From the NCBI GenBank assembly GCA_964485515.1, contig CAZALT010000047.1, positions 1 through 21,087 of the forward strand: 21,087 nt of DNA, given 5' to 3'. The notes beneath the pieces are model-generated. The model searched no databases. It saw only the letters and a list, made by a program, of their open reading frames with translations, and was not told the DNA's origin. Source of the DNA: CAZALT01 sp964485515. Lineage in GTDB: Bacteria; Actinomycetota; Acidimicrobiia; Acidimicrobiales; Acidimicrobilacustridaceae. Each line of letters opens with the position of its first letter. The first letter of the stretch is position 1. Of this stretch, positions 1 through 6,124 are shown in pieces. The position numbers and the translations under genes are program-made.

Positions 1-546
1 CACCCCCGTGAACTTCCTGATGTTGGCCATGACGTGGCCACCGCGGCTGAGATCGCCGTGCACGATGTGGAGGCGGGCGCCGGTGTCGAGCTGGGCGTCC
101 TGGAGGCCTTCGGCGGGATCGAGCTTGCGGTGGCTGCCCGAGGCCTCGTCGAGGATCTTGGTGAGCGTGCGGATGACGTGGTCGTCATCGTGGAAGACCT
201 CGTCGTGATACCCGGAGCCACCGCTGTGGCGCTTGACGAAGATGTCGGCCGGGGAGTTGATCATGATCTCCCACACGTCGTCGTCGTCGAGAAGCGGCGT
301 GAGCGGCCCGTACCGTGCCAGGTTGCGGAACGCCCGCTCGGCGATGGTGTCGGGTGTGGGGAGGTCGTGAGGGCGGGTGCCACGGCGGAAGTCGAGGTTC
401 CACTGCGCCACCTCCTCGTCGATCAGGTCGCGCAGGACGCGGTCGCTCTCGTCGCCCGACATGTCGAGCGCGACGTCTTTCGCTCGGGCCTGCACGGCGA
501 GCTCGATCGCGACGAGCGGAGCCGTGCGCTCCTCGATGTCCGCCAT
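1..546 (-). CDS. cpaF: CpaF/TadA-type pilus secretion ATPase, N-terminal part
   Basis: The minus strand stays open from an ATG at 546 to the window edge, giving 182 residues of a protein whose C-terminal half lies outside. The sequence reads as the N-terminal domain of a type II/IV secretion ATPase: a helical start, then YGPLTPLLDDDDVWEIMIN at about residues 79-97 (the CpaF 'GPLxPLLxDxxVxEIMVN' block), and near the end AQLDTGARLHIV followed by ANIRKFTG, matching the family's 'DARLPDGSRV...IRKF' segment just before the P-loop. Walker motifs would fall beyond the edge. CpaF hexamers power Flp/Tad pilus assembly at the inner face of the membrane. A Shine-Dalgarno GGGAGG (557-552) sits 5 nt before the ATG, fixing the start. 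It has its own upstream region because an opposite-strand gene separates it from cpaB and the tadZ-like gene. Confidence 0.88.
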   Translation of the reverse strand, partial: MADIEERTAPLVAIELAVQARAKDVALDMSGDESDRVLRDLIDEEVAQWNLDFRRGTRPHDLPTPDTIAERAFRNLARYGPLTPLLDDDDVWEIMINSPADIFVKRHSGGSGYHDEVFHDDDHVIRTLTKILDEASGSHRKLDPAEGLQDAQLDTGARLHIVHGDLSRGGHVMANIRKFTGV

Positions 547-551
547 TTCCG

Positions 552-557
552 CCTCCC
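552..557 (-). promoter_or_regulatory. Shine-Dalgarno of cpaF
   Basis: GGGAGG on the minus strand with a 5-nt spacer to the ATG at 546. It is one of the few strong ribosome binding sites in the window and decides the cpaF start. Confidence 0.75.
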
Positions 558-629
558 GACCTCTGCTTGATCAGCTCTCCAAGGTGCTTGGACAAGGGAG
601 CCTGTCGCGCGAACGTGAGGTTTGTCACC

Positions 630-644
630 ATGACATGAGACACA
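630..644 (-). promoter_or_regulatory. Shared upstream motif, cpaF copy
   Basis: On the plus strand this reads ATGACATGAGACACA; 14 of 15 bases recur at 3960-3974 upstream of cpaB, in the same orientation relative to the gene. Here it lies 84 nt upstream of the cpaF start. It overlaps a small inverted repeat, TGTCA-CCA-TGACA, at 623-635. A common regulator or promoter element for the two separated pilus transcription units is the simplest reading, but this is inference. Confidence 0.45.
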
Positions 645-739
645 CCGTCACATCATGTAACGACGTGGGCACGGAACGTGGTGTCGGGCCGGTCTGGCCG
701 GCTCGAACGCGGATCGGGGTCCCACCCGAGATCGAAAAC

Positions 740-760
740 GAGAACGTGTTCCACTAGATT
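740..760 (+). promoter_or_regulatory. Putative promoter and TetR-type operator of the crotonase gene
   Basis: The palindrome GAGAACGTGTTCCA (740-753, core GAAC-GT-GTTC) is followed by a -10-like TAGATT (755-760), which ends 8 nt before the ATG at 769. The palindrome matches 7 of 8 fixed positions of the TnnAACnnGTTnnA operator known for KstR-type TetR repressors of actinobacterial sterol and lipid catabolism. Its place just upstream of the -10 fits repression by blocking RNA polymerase. No regulator gene is in the window. Confidence 0.5.
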
Positions 761-768
761 TCCGCGTC

Positions 769-1593
769 ATGACGGAACCAGCCCAGAACGAACCAGCGGT
801 GCTCGTGGAGCGGGACGGCCATGTCGTCACCGTGACGATCAATCGCCCGGCCAAGCGCAACGCGTTCAACGCCGAGGTGCTCGTCCGCCTGTCCGACACG
901 TGGGACATGGTCGACCGGGACCCCGAGGTGCGCGCCGTGGTGCTCACCGGCGCCGGCGGCAACTTCTCGGCGGGTGCCGACCTCGACCGCCTTGTCGGCG
1001 CGCTCCTCGCGGGCAAGCCGACCCAGGACGAGTTCGAGGACCGCCTCAAGGAGGACCTCGGCCTCATCTACAAGGGCTTCCTCAAGGACTACTACCTGAA
1101 GAAGCCGATCGTCGCCGCCATCGAGGGCTACTGCTACGCCGGCGGCACCGAGATCCTCCAGGCCCTCGACATCCGCGTGGCGGCCGAGACCGCCAAGATC
1201 GGCATCACCGAGGTGCAGCGCGGGCTGTTCCCCATGTCGGCTTCCACCATCCGCCTCCCACGGCAGATCCCGCATACGCTCGCCATGGAGATGCTGCTGC
1301 TCGGCGAGCCGCTCACCGCCCAGCGCGCCTACGAGATCGGCCTCATCGGCCACGTGGTGCCCGAGGGCCAGGCGCTCGCCAAGGCGCAGGAGCTGGCTCA
1401 GCGCCTGGCCGACAACGGCCCGCTCGCCGTGCAGGCGATCAAGGAGGCGATCATCACCAACATCGCCGTGCCCGAGGCCGACGCCTTCGACAAGGAGCTC
1501 GCCCTCGGCATGACGGTCATGGCCAGCAAGGACGCCCGTGAGGGCCCCAAGGCGTTCCTCGAGAAGCGCAAGCCGAACTTCACCGGCGAGTGA
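769..1593 (+). CDS. Enoyl-CoA hydratase/isomerase (crotonase) family protein
   Basis: The product is 274 aa, the usual crotonase length. The family hydrates or isomerises enoyl-CoA thioesters, most often in fatty-acid or sterol beta-oxidation. The oxyanion-hole segment is GAGGNFSAGADL (61-72) and the second acyl-CoA binding loop is GYCYAGGTEIL (120-130). Glutamates E128 and E148 align with the two catalytic glutamates of classical enoyl-CoA hydratase, so hydratase activity is plausible; the exact substrate cannot be told. The ATG at 769 has no Shine-Dalgarno but lies 8 nt after a TAGATT hexamer, so the mRNA is probably leaderless. The gene is isolated, opposite in strand to the pilus genes on both sides, and ends in front of a strong hairpin at 1644-1674. 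The operator-like palindrome upstream suggests acyl-CoA- or sterol-responsive control. Confidence 0.92.
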   Translation: MTEPAQNEPAVLVERDGHVVTVTINRPAKRNAFNAEVLVRLSDTWDMVDRDPEVRAVVLTGAGGNFSAGADLDRLVGALLAGKPTQDEFEDRLKEDLGLIYKGFLKDYYLKKPIVAAIEGYCYAGGTEILQALDIRVAAETAKIGITEVQRGLFPMSASTIRLPRQIPHTLAMEMLLLGEPLTAQRAYEIGLIGHVVPEGQALAKAQELAQRLADNGPLAVQAIKEAIITNIAVPEADAFDKELALGMTVMASKDAREGPKAFLEKRKPNFTGE

Positions 1594-1643
1594 CCTGACC
1601 TGACCACCTGACCTGACCTGCGTCGACCTCCGCCGAGTGACGT

Positions 1644-1674
1644 CGGGCCGATCCGCACGATGCGGGTCGGCCCG
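1644..1674. terminator. Bidirectional hairpin terminator between convergent genes
   Basis: Arms CGGGCCGATCCGCA (1644-1657) and TGCGGGTCGGCCCG (1661-1674) pair over 14 bp with one G-T wobble and a CGA loop. It lies between the end of the crotonase gene and the end of the tadZ-like gene. There is no clear T-tract on either side, as is common in high-GC actinobacteria. Just before it, at 1591-1620, the sequence repeats CCTGA/CCTGAC units. Confidence 0.7.
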
Positions 1675-1706
1675 TTCCGTCGAGCCGGGTCGGTGGTCGC
1701 TGCCGA

Positions 1707-3014
1707 TCAGCCGAGCTCGCCCTCGGCGCTCCACGACCCGAGCGATCCGGGTGTGACGGCGACGGGTTCGAGCTCGGGGCGTCGGCTGGACTCGACGGTG
1801 GCACGAGCCACCAAGGTGTCGACGACCGCGCCGAGCGGTTCGACATAGGACCGGGGCAGCGGCAGCTCGTCGCGGACGAGCAGGTCGAGCTGGCGCCTGT
1901 CCGGGGCGAACACCGGCGACGGCATGTCCACCGCGGCGGCGAACAGCGGTGTGGTCAGCTCGGCGAACGCCCGGGTGATCTCGCCACGTTGACGTGGAGA
2001 ACGGGGTGCCCGCGTGACGAGTGGGACGAGGAACCGCGGGTCGGTGCCGAGGCGGACGATGCTCTCGACGATGGTGGCGGCCCGCACGAGTCCGCTGGGA
2101 CTCGCCGTCGCGGTGACGACCACCACGTCGGCGTGATGCAGCGTCATCCGGCTGAGGTGGTTGCGCTCCTCCACGTCGACCGAACCGGTGTCGTCGACGC
2201 CTTCGACGTCGCTGTCGAGGTCGGCCACCACCACGTCGTAGACGAGCCGAAGCGATTGGAGCGCCGCGTCGAAGGCCCGGGGTCGGATCGCGGTCCAGTC
2301 CCGGTGTCGGCGCATCCCGAGCAGGAGGTCGTAGCCACGGCCGGGGCAGGCGAAGGTGAGGGCGCGGATCTCGTCGGGAGCGGGCACCGCGAACCGATGG
2401 GCTTCCACCAGCTCGGGGACGCCGGGCACGAGCTGGGTCGCCCCGTGCAGCAGGGCCTGGTCGGCGTGGAGGGCGAGGTCGGCGAGCAGCACCGACGGAT
2501 GGGCGCTCGCGAGAGCCTGGGCGATGGCCATGGCCGTGATCGACGAACCGCTACCACCCGCACCCGTGGTCGCGACCAGCGCGCCGTGCCTGTGCTCGGG
2601 CTGGCCGGCTCCTGCGACGTGGCCGCGCACGTCGACGTCGACGCGGCCGACGGGACGGGCGTGGTCGCGCAACGCCGTCAGGAGGTCCTCGGGATCGAGC
2701 GGATCGGGCACGACGGCGGCGACGTCGAGCTCGGTCCAGCTCCGCCGCCCTGCGCCGTCGTCGATGACCAGCACACAGGAGCCGGCCTCCCGGGCGCGGT
2801 CGATCAGGTCGCGGTCGAGGGAGGTGAGCGCGCCGTCGACCACGAGCGCCGAGTAGGCGCGACCGCTGTCGAGCCGGGCGTGCACCTCGTCGGCCGAGAG
2901 GCACTTCACGAACTGGATCGGCACCGATCCGGAGTTGGACCAACGACTGAGATCTCGGAACCACTCGGCACGGACTCGGGCGAGGCCGAGGACGACGTAC
3001 TGATCGGTGCTCAC
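1707..3014 (-). CDS. TadZ/CpaE-like pilus localisation ATPase with degenerate P-loop
   Basis: The product is 435 aa from a GTG start. Residues 1-125 resemble an atypical receiver domain, and 145-420 a MinD/ParA-type fold: beta-strand and loop ATTGAGGSGSSIT (148-160), switch-like VLLADLALHADQ (175-186), and a Walker-B-like YDVVVADLD (259-267). The deviant Walker A of MinD/ParA (KGGxGKT/S) has lost both lysines here (GAGGSGSS), so ATP hydrolysis is doubtful. TadZ/CpaE proteins direct Flp/Tad pilus assembly to its site in the cell and some are known to have atypical P-loops. The GTG start overlaps the cpaB stop codon (GTGA), so translation is coupled to cpaB; there is no separate Shine-Dalgarno. 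Next on this strand, after the interposed crotonase gene, comes cpaF. Family assignment rests on context as much as on sequence. Confidence 0.8.
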   Translation of the reverse strand: MSTDQYVVLGLARVRAEWFRDLSRWSNSGSVPIQFVKCLSADEVHARLDSGRAYSALVVDGALTSLDRDLIDRAREAGSCVLVIDDGAGRRSWTELDVAAVVPDPLDPEDLLTALRDHARPVGRVDVDVRGHVAGAGQPEHRHGALVATTGAGGSGSSITAMAIAQALASAHPSVLLADLALHADQALLHGATQLVPGVPELVEAHRFAVPAPDEIRALTFACPGRGYDLLLGMRRHRDWTAIRPRAFDAALQSLRLVYDVVVADLDSDVEGVDDTGSVDVEERNHLSRMTLHHADVVVVTATASPSGLVRAATIVESIVRLGTDPRFLVPLVTRAPRSPRQRGEITRAFAELTTPLFAAAVDMPSPVFAPDRRQLDLLVRDELPLPRSYVEPLGAVVDTLVARATVESSRRPELEPVAVTPGSLGSWSAEGELG

Positions 3015-3823
3015 GACGAGCCGGCCCCCGACGCCGACGTAGACCCGGAAGGACCTGGCCGTTCTCCGTCCGCGGTGGACGAGTCGGGCCGGTAGCGGTC
3101 GACGGGGAGCGGTGCGTCGGCACGGGTGGTGCGCACGAGCGTGACCGCCGCGGTCTCCTTCGCGTGGGCGAGTGCGAGCACGACGCCGGGGTCGGTGAGC
3201 GCCAACGTGACGATGATCGTTCCGGGGGTGGCGATGGAGTCGCTGCTGCCGTCGTCGATCGAGGTGAGCCGAGCCGATCGGGCGACGACGTCGGTGTAGC
3301 CCTCACCGGCGTTCGTGTAGGTGGCGAGCACGTCGACCAGCTCGCCGGGCTGGAGCTCGCCGTTGACGGCGTGGTCGCGCTCGACCGAGAAGGAGAACTC
3401 GGTCGATGGGGCTTCGGATGCGGGGCCGGCTCGGTCGGCGAGCAGCACGCTGCTGGCGCTCAGCAGCTGCCCTTCGACCAGCGGTGCCAGGGTGACGGCA
3501 CCGATCACCTCGGCCGCGCTGGTGAAGCTGGTCGCCGCGGTGGCGGGCGGGAGGTCGATCGGTTCGAGGCGAAGGTCTCGCTCGGTGAGGGTCGAGCCCA
3601 GGGGAAGCGATGTGGTGATGACGATGTAGGTGGTCGAGGGCGTGTCGTCGGCCCCCGCGGTGACGGCGAACACGCCGAACGCGGCGGCGACGACCAGCAG
3701 CGCGCCGACGACGGCACGCCCGCCCGGGAGCTGGCGTGCTCGACGCAGCGAGGCGGGTCGCGTCGTGGTGCCGCCCGTCGTGGTGCCGCCCGTCGGGCCG
3801 TTGGCCGTGGGTCGGTCAGCCAT
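3011..3823 (-). CDS. cpaB: Flp pilus assembly protein CpaB/RcpC (SAF domain)
   Basis: The product is 270 aa from the ATG at 3823; an in-frame GTG three codons upstream (3832) is possible, and neither has a Shine-Dalgarno. A short Gly/Thr-rich cytoplasmic stretch with the repeated GGTTTGGTTT is followed by one transmembrane segment (about 37-57, GALLVVAAAFGVFAVTAG). Next comes a SAF domain (about 65-125, with TTSLPLGSTLTERDL and the VEGQLLSASSVL end) and the RcpC/CpaB domain (FSFSVERDHAVNGELQPGELVDV split around residue 150), then a Ser-rich low-complexity tail. CpaB is an envelope component of Flp/Tad pilus machines, thought to contact the outer part of the apparatus. It is the first gene of a two-gene unit with the tadZ-like gene (4-bp GTGA overlap) and is divergent from the helix-turn-helix gene at 4143. 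Confidence 0.85.
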   Translation of the reverse strand: MADRPTANGPTGGTTTGGTTTRPASLRRARQLPGGRAVVGALLVVAAAFGVFAVTAGADDTPSTTYIVITTSLPLGSTLTERDLRLEPIDLPPATAATSFTSAAEVIGAVTLAPLVEGQLLSASSVLLADRAGPASEAPSTEFSFSVERDHAVNGELQPGELVDVLATYTNAGEGYTDVVARSARLTSIDDGSSDSIATPGTIIVTLALTDPGVVLALAHAKETAAVTLVRTTRADAPLPVDRYRPDSSTADGERPGPSGSTSASGAGSS

Positions 3824-3866
3824 GGGCGTCACGGAAGGGTCGACCGCGGTCTTGTCGAGCGCTCAG

Positions 3867-3890
3867 CGTCATCGCCTTCGTCATCGCCTT
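3867..3890. repeat. Tandem 12-nt duplication in the cpaB leader
   Basis: CGTCATCGCCTT occurs twice in direct succession. On the minus strand it lies 44-67 nt upstream of the cpaB ATG, so it would be in the leader if transcription starts farther up. Function unknown; it may be simple slippage. Confidence 0.7.
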
Positions 3891-3959
3891 CCTCCCCACC
3901 TGTGTCCGGTCGCCGATCCCGCCGTCGGACCTTAGGAAACCCACCTGGCGAACATCCAT

Positions 3960-3974
3960 ATGACATGAGCCACA
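3960..3974 (-). promoter_or_regulatory. Shared upstream motif, cpaB copy
   Basis: Plus-strand reading ATGACATGAGCCACA, one mismatch from the cpaF copy at 630-644. It lies 137 nt upstream of the cpaB ATG. The divergent HTH protein encoded at 4143 is an obvious candidate binder, but nothing in the sequence proves it. Confidence 0.45.
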
Positions 3975-4051
3975 TTGACGGTAGGTGATTGTCGGTGCTC
4001 GCAGCGTGAGATCGGGGACGGTCCTGTTCGGCGACCCCAGGTCGACTCCCG

Positions 4052-4085
4052 CCCATCACCCGCCCCATCACCCGCCCATCACCCG
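4052..4085. repeat. Three CCCATCACCCG direct repeats
   Basis: Exact 11-nt units at 4052-4062, 4064-4074 and 4075-4085, so the spacing is 12 and 11 bp and the copies face nearly the same side of the helix. The block ends 57 nt before the HTH gene start. Head-to-tail repeats of near-helical period are what small MerR-like wHTH proteins such as BldC bind; autoregulation is a testable inference. Confidence 0.6.
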
Positions 4086-4130
4086 ACCGCTGGAGTTCTA
4101 TGAAAGGGATCAATTGTCCGTGATGGCCGG

Positions 4131-4136
4131 TATGCT
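4131..4136 (+). promoter_or_regulatory. Putative -10 element of HTH gene
   Basis: TATGCT ends 6 nt before the ATG at 4143, placing the transcript start at or next to the start codon. No good -35 hexamer is visible at 16-18 nt. No Shine-Dalgarno precedes the gene, which agrees with a leaderless mRNA. Confidence 0.45.
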
Positions 4137-4142
4137 CACACC

Positions 4143-4409
4143 ATGTCATCTGGCAGCACCGATCCCGACGAACTGCAGTGGTTGAGCACGGCTGATGCAG
4201 CCCAACGGCTGGGCATCACGCCTCGCACGCTCTACCGGTTCATCGACGAGGGCCAGGTGCCGGCCTACCGGTTCGGTCGGGTCATCCGGCTCAAGCAGCA
4301 CGAGGTCGACACCTTCATCGATGCGTGCCGGATCGAGCCCGGCACGCTCGAGCACCTCTATCCCGAGCCGGTGAGCGACACGTCGACCACCGCCGAGAGC
4401 GGCACGTAG
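4143..4409 (+). CDS. Small excisionase/MerR-type helix-turn-helix DNA-binding protein
   Basis: The product is 88 aa. Residues 14-64 form a complete winged helix-turn-helix of the HTH_17/excisionase group: LSTADAAQRLGITPRTLYRFIDEG (split at 14-37) gives the HTH and VPAYRFGRVIRLKQHEVDTFI the wing and closing helix. The C-terminal 20 residues are Ser/Thr/Glu-rich and probably disordered. Proteins of this size and type in actinobacteria include BldC-like chromosomal regulators and phage excisionases. No integrase or attachment site is nearby, so a regulator is more likely. It is divergent from cpaB. Its 3' end overlaps the convergent gene 4358-4984 by 52 bp. Target genes are unknown; cpaB and itself are the natural candidates. 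Confidence 0.85.
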   Translation: MSSGSTDPDELQWLSTADAAQRLGITPRTLYRFIDEGQVPAYRFGRVIRLKQHEVDTFIDACRIEPGTLEHLYPEPVSDTSTTAESGT

Positions 4410-4984
4410 GTCGTCCCGGCCGGCGGAGCGAGCACCACGACCACGTCGAGACCCACCCCGGCGAGCACGCCGCTCAGCGGCGAGCGCACGCCACGGCGGT
4501 GCACCGTCACCATCGGTTCGGTCTCGGCCAGCGCGGCGAGCACCCGAGCGAGATCGACCACGTGGCCCTCCGGGTCGGCCCGCGGCGCGAGCGGGGCCAT
4601 GGCGCCCGAGCGCACGGGTCGACCGCGGTGACCCGGCTGATCGGGGCGAAGGCGGAGGGATGCGACCGCGTCGAGGCACACGACGGTCTCGGTGCGGCTG
4701 TCCCGCAGCACCACGACGTCGGTGCCGACGAGGCGCACCACGCCGCGCACCAGGCGGTCGCCGTCGAGCTCGACGACGATGGGTTCTGCCCGCTCGGCCA
4801 GATCGGTGATCGCGGCGCGAACCGTGCCTTCCTCGGCCGCGGCGCGCGCCAGCATGCGACGTCGCGTCCGTTCGGTGCCGGCCGCGTCGGATCGCAGCTC
4901 GGCGACCCACCGATCGAGGTCGTCGACGCGACCCGCACCGCGATCGAGGGGGACGTCGTCGTCGGGCCGCCGAATTCCTGTCAC
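4358..4984 (-). CDS. Hypothetical protein with duplicated helix plus small beta-barrel-like unit
   Basis: 208 aa from a GTG at 4984. I do not recognise a named family. After a charged N-terminus and a basic helix (about 37-66), two similar units follow: PIVVELDGD...VVRLVGTDVVVLRD...VVCLDAVASLRL (68-112) and PMVTVHRRG...GVLAGVGLDVVVVLA...YVPLSAVVDVSL (157-204). Each is preceded by an Ala/Glu-rich helix ending in E-P-(I/M)-V, so the protein looks like an internal duplication of about 60 residues. The strand pattern with G-x-DVVV recalls Sm-like or SH3-like small barrels, which is a guess. Codons end mostly in G/C on this strand, supporting a real gene. It converges with and overlaps the HTH gene by 52 bp, and is divergent from phoH. 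A TACGCT hexamer 8 nt before the GTG suggests a leaderless start. Confidence 0.7.
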   Translation of the reverse strand: MTGIRRPDDDVPLDRGAGRVDDLDRWVAELRSDAAGTERTRRRMLARAAAEEGTVRAAITDLAERAEPIVVELDGDRLVRGVVRLVGTDVVVLRDSRTETVVCLDAVASLRLRPDQPGHRGRPVRSGAMAPLAPRADPEGHVVDLARVLAALAETEPMVTVHRRGVRSPLSGVLAGVGLDVVVVLAPPAGTTYVPLSAVVDVSLTGSG

Positions 4985-4992
4985 GAGGTCGG

Positions 4993-4998
4993 AGCGTA
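4993..4998 (-). promoter_or_regulatory. Putative -10 of the hypothetical gene
   Basis: TACGCT on the minus strand, 8 nt before the GTG at 4984. It lies in the 132-bp divergent region shared with phoH. On the plus strand a TAGCCT (5003-5008) could serve phoH with a leader of roughly 100 nt. That leader would contain a hairpin CCGGC-TCCCGT-GCCGG (5078-5093). No -35 is convincing for either. Confidence 0.3.
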
Positions 4999-5116
4999 CC
5001 GGTAGCCTGATCCCTCGTCTCCTGCGCCGTCGTGCGGGAGTCCGCGGACCTCCGTCCGTCACGACCACCACTCGACACCGGCTCCCGTGCCGGAGAGCAG
5101 CTGATCCGACTCCGTC

Positions 5117-6124
5117 ATGGCCGACACCCAGGTGAAGATCCACGTCCCGGGCAACCACCTGATGGTTGGGCTCCTGGGGGCGAACGATGAGCTGCTCCGC
5201 CTCATCGAGGCCGCGTTCCCCGACGCCGAGGTGCACGTCCGGGGCAACGAGGTCACGGCGTCGGGCGCCGGGGCGACCCAGGTCGGCCGGCTGGTCGACG
5301 AGCTGATCAAGGTCCTCCAGCAGGGACAGGCGCTCGAACCTGTCCAGGTCCGACGCTCCATCGAGATGATCAAGGCCGACGAACGACCCTCCGAGGTGTT
5401 CTCCCAAGAGGTGCTCCGTTCGGCGCGGGGTCGCACGATCCGCCCGAAGACGAGCGGCCAGAAGCGCTACATCGACGCCATCCGCGACAACACCATCACC
5501 TTCGGCATCGGCCCCGCCGGCACCGGCAAGAGCTGGCTGGCGGTGGCCATGGCGGTGCAGGCGTTGCAGTCCAAGGAGGTCGAGCGCATCATCCTCACCC
5601 GCCCGGCCGTCGAGGCCGGCGAGCGCCTCGGGTTCCTCCCCGGCGATCTCATGGCCAAGGTCGATCCCTACCTTCGGCCGCTGTACGACGCCCTCTACGA
5701 CATGGTGGAGGCCGAAGGTGCCCAGCGTCTCCTCGAACGAGGAACCGTCGAGGTGGCGCCGCTCGCCTTCATGCGGGGCCGCACGCTCAACGACAGCTTC
5801 ATCATCCTCGACGAGGCGCAGAACACCACGCCCGAGCAGATGAAGATGTTCCTCACCCGCATCGGCTTCGGCTCCAAGGTCGTCGTCACGGGCGACGTCA
5901 CCCAGATCGACGTCGACGGCGGTCGCAGCGGACTGCTCGATCTCCAGCCTGTCCTGTCCTCGGTCGAGGGCCTCGAGTTCGTCGAGCTCACCAGCCGCGA
6001 CGTCGTGCGCCACCGCATCGTGCAGGACATCGTCGACGCCTACGACAGGTCCAAGGCGGGAGCGTCCCGGTCGGGTAGGTCCACGACCGGTCGACCGTCG
6101 CCTTCGGGCGCCGACACCGCGTGA
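5117..6124 (+). CDS. phoH: PhoH family ATPase
   Basis: 335 aa. An N-terminal KH-like domain (about 1-65, with VRGNEVTASG) precedes a P-loop domain: Walker A GPAGTGKS (132-139), ILTRPAVEAGERLGFLPGD (159-177) and Walker B FIILDEAQN (228-236), followed by VVTGDVTQID. This is the PhoH/PhoH1 pattern; the family consists of ATPases linked to RNA metabolism, and in bacteria the gene is habitually next to ybeY. The C-terminal 25 residues are Ser/Arg-rich and disordered. The ATG at 5117 has no close Shine-Dalgarno. Its TGA overlaps the ybeY GTG (GTGA), making ybeY translation coupled. It heads a co-directional cluster phoH-ybeY-CNNM-era. The exact cellular reaction of PhoH is not settled. Confidence 0.95.
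   Translation: MADTQVKIHVPGNHLMVGLLGANDELLRLIEAAFPDAEVHVRGNEVTASGAGATQVGRLVDELIKVLQQGQALEPVQVRRSIEMIKADERPSEVFSQEVLRSARGRTIRPKTSGQKRYIDAIRDNTITFGIGPAGTGKSWLAVAMAVQALQSKEVERIILTRPAVEAGERLGFLPGDLMAKVDPYLRPLYDALYDMVEAEGAQRLLERGTVEVAPLAFMRGRTLNDSFIILDEAQNTTPEQMKMFLTRIGFGSKVVVTGDVTQIDVDGGRSGLLDLQPVLSSVEGLEFVELTSRDVVRHRIVQDIVDAYDRSKAGASRSGRSTTGRPSPSGADTA

Larger units (their letters stand above)
3824..4142. other. Intergenic region between divergent cpaB and HTH gene
   Basis: 319 bp without a convincing gene. It holds a 12-nt tandem duplication near cpaB (3867-3890), the motif shared with cpaF (3960-3974), three CCCATCACCCG direct repeats (4052-4085), and a -10-like hexamer just before the HTH gene (4131-4136). 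A minus-strand open frame of 106 codons crosses it but has no family features and overlaps the repeats, so I treat it as non-coding regulatory DNA. Confidence 0.6.

Noticed and set aside
678..1541. Long plus-strand frame of 287 codons
   Set aside because: It is an Arg/Gly/Pro-rich out-of-frame reading of the crotonase gene, which has clear family motifs in the other frame.
3829..4149. Minus-strand frame of 106 codons in the cpaB upstream region
   Set aside because: Contains the direct repeats, has no family features, no ribosome site and unusual residue content; regulatory DNA is more likely.
4143..4409. HTH protein as a phage excisionase marking an integrated element
   Set aside because: No integrase, attachment-site repeats, tRNA or phage genes are nearby, and the flanks are chromosomal core genes.
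4985..6013. Minus-strand open frame continuing upstream of the hypothetical gene across phoH
   Set aside because: This part is antisense to well-conserved PhoH sequence and has the Asp/Leu/Gly-rich look of a shadow frame; only the part below 4984 is kept.
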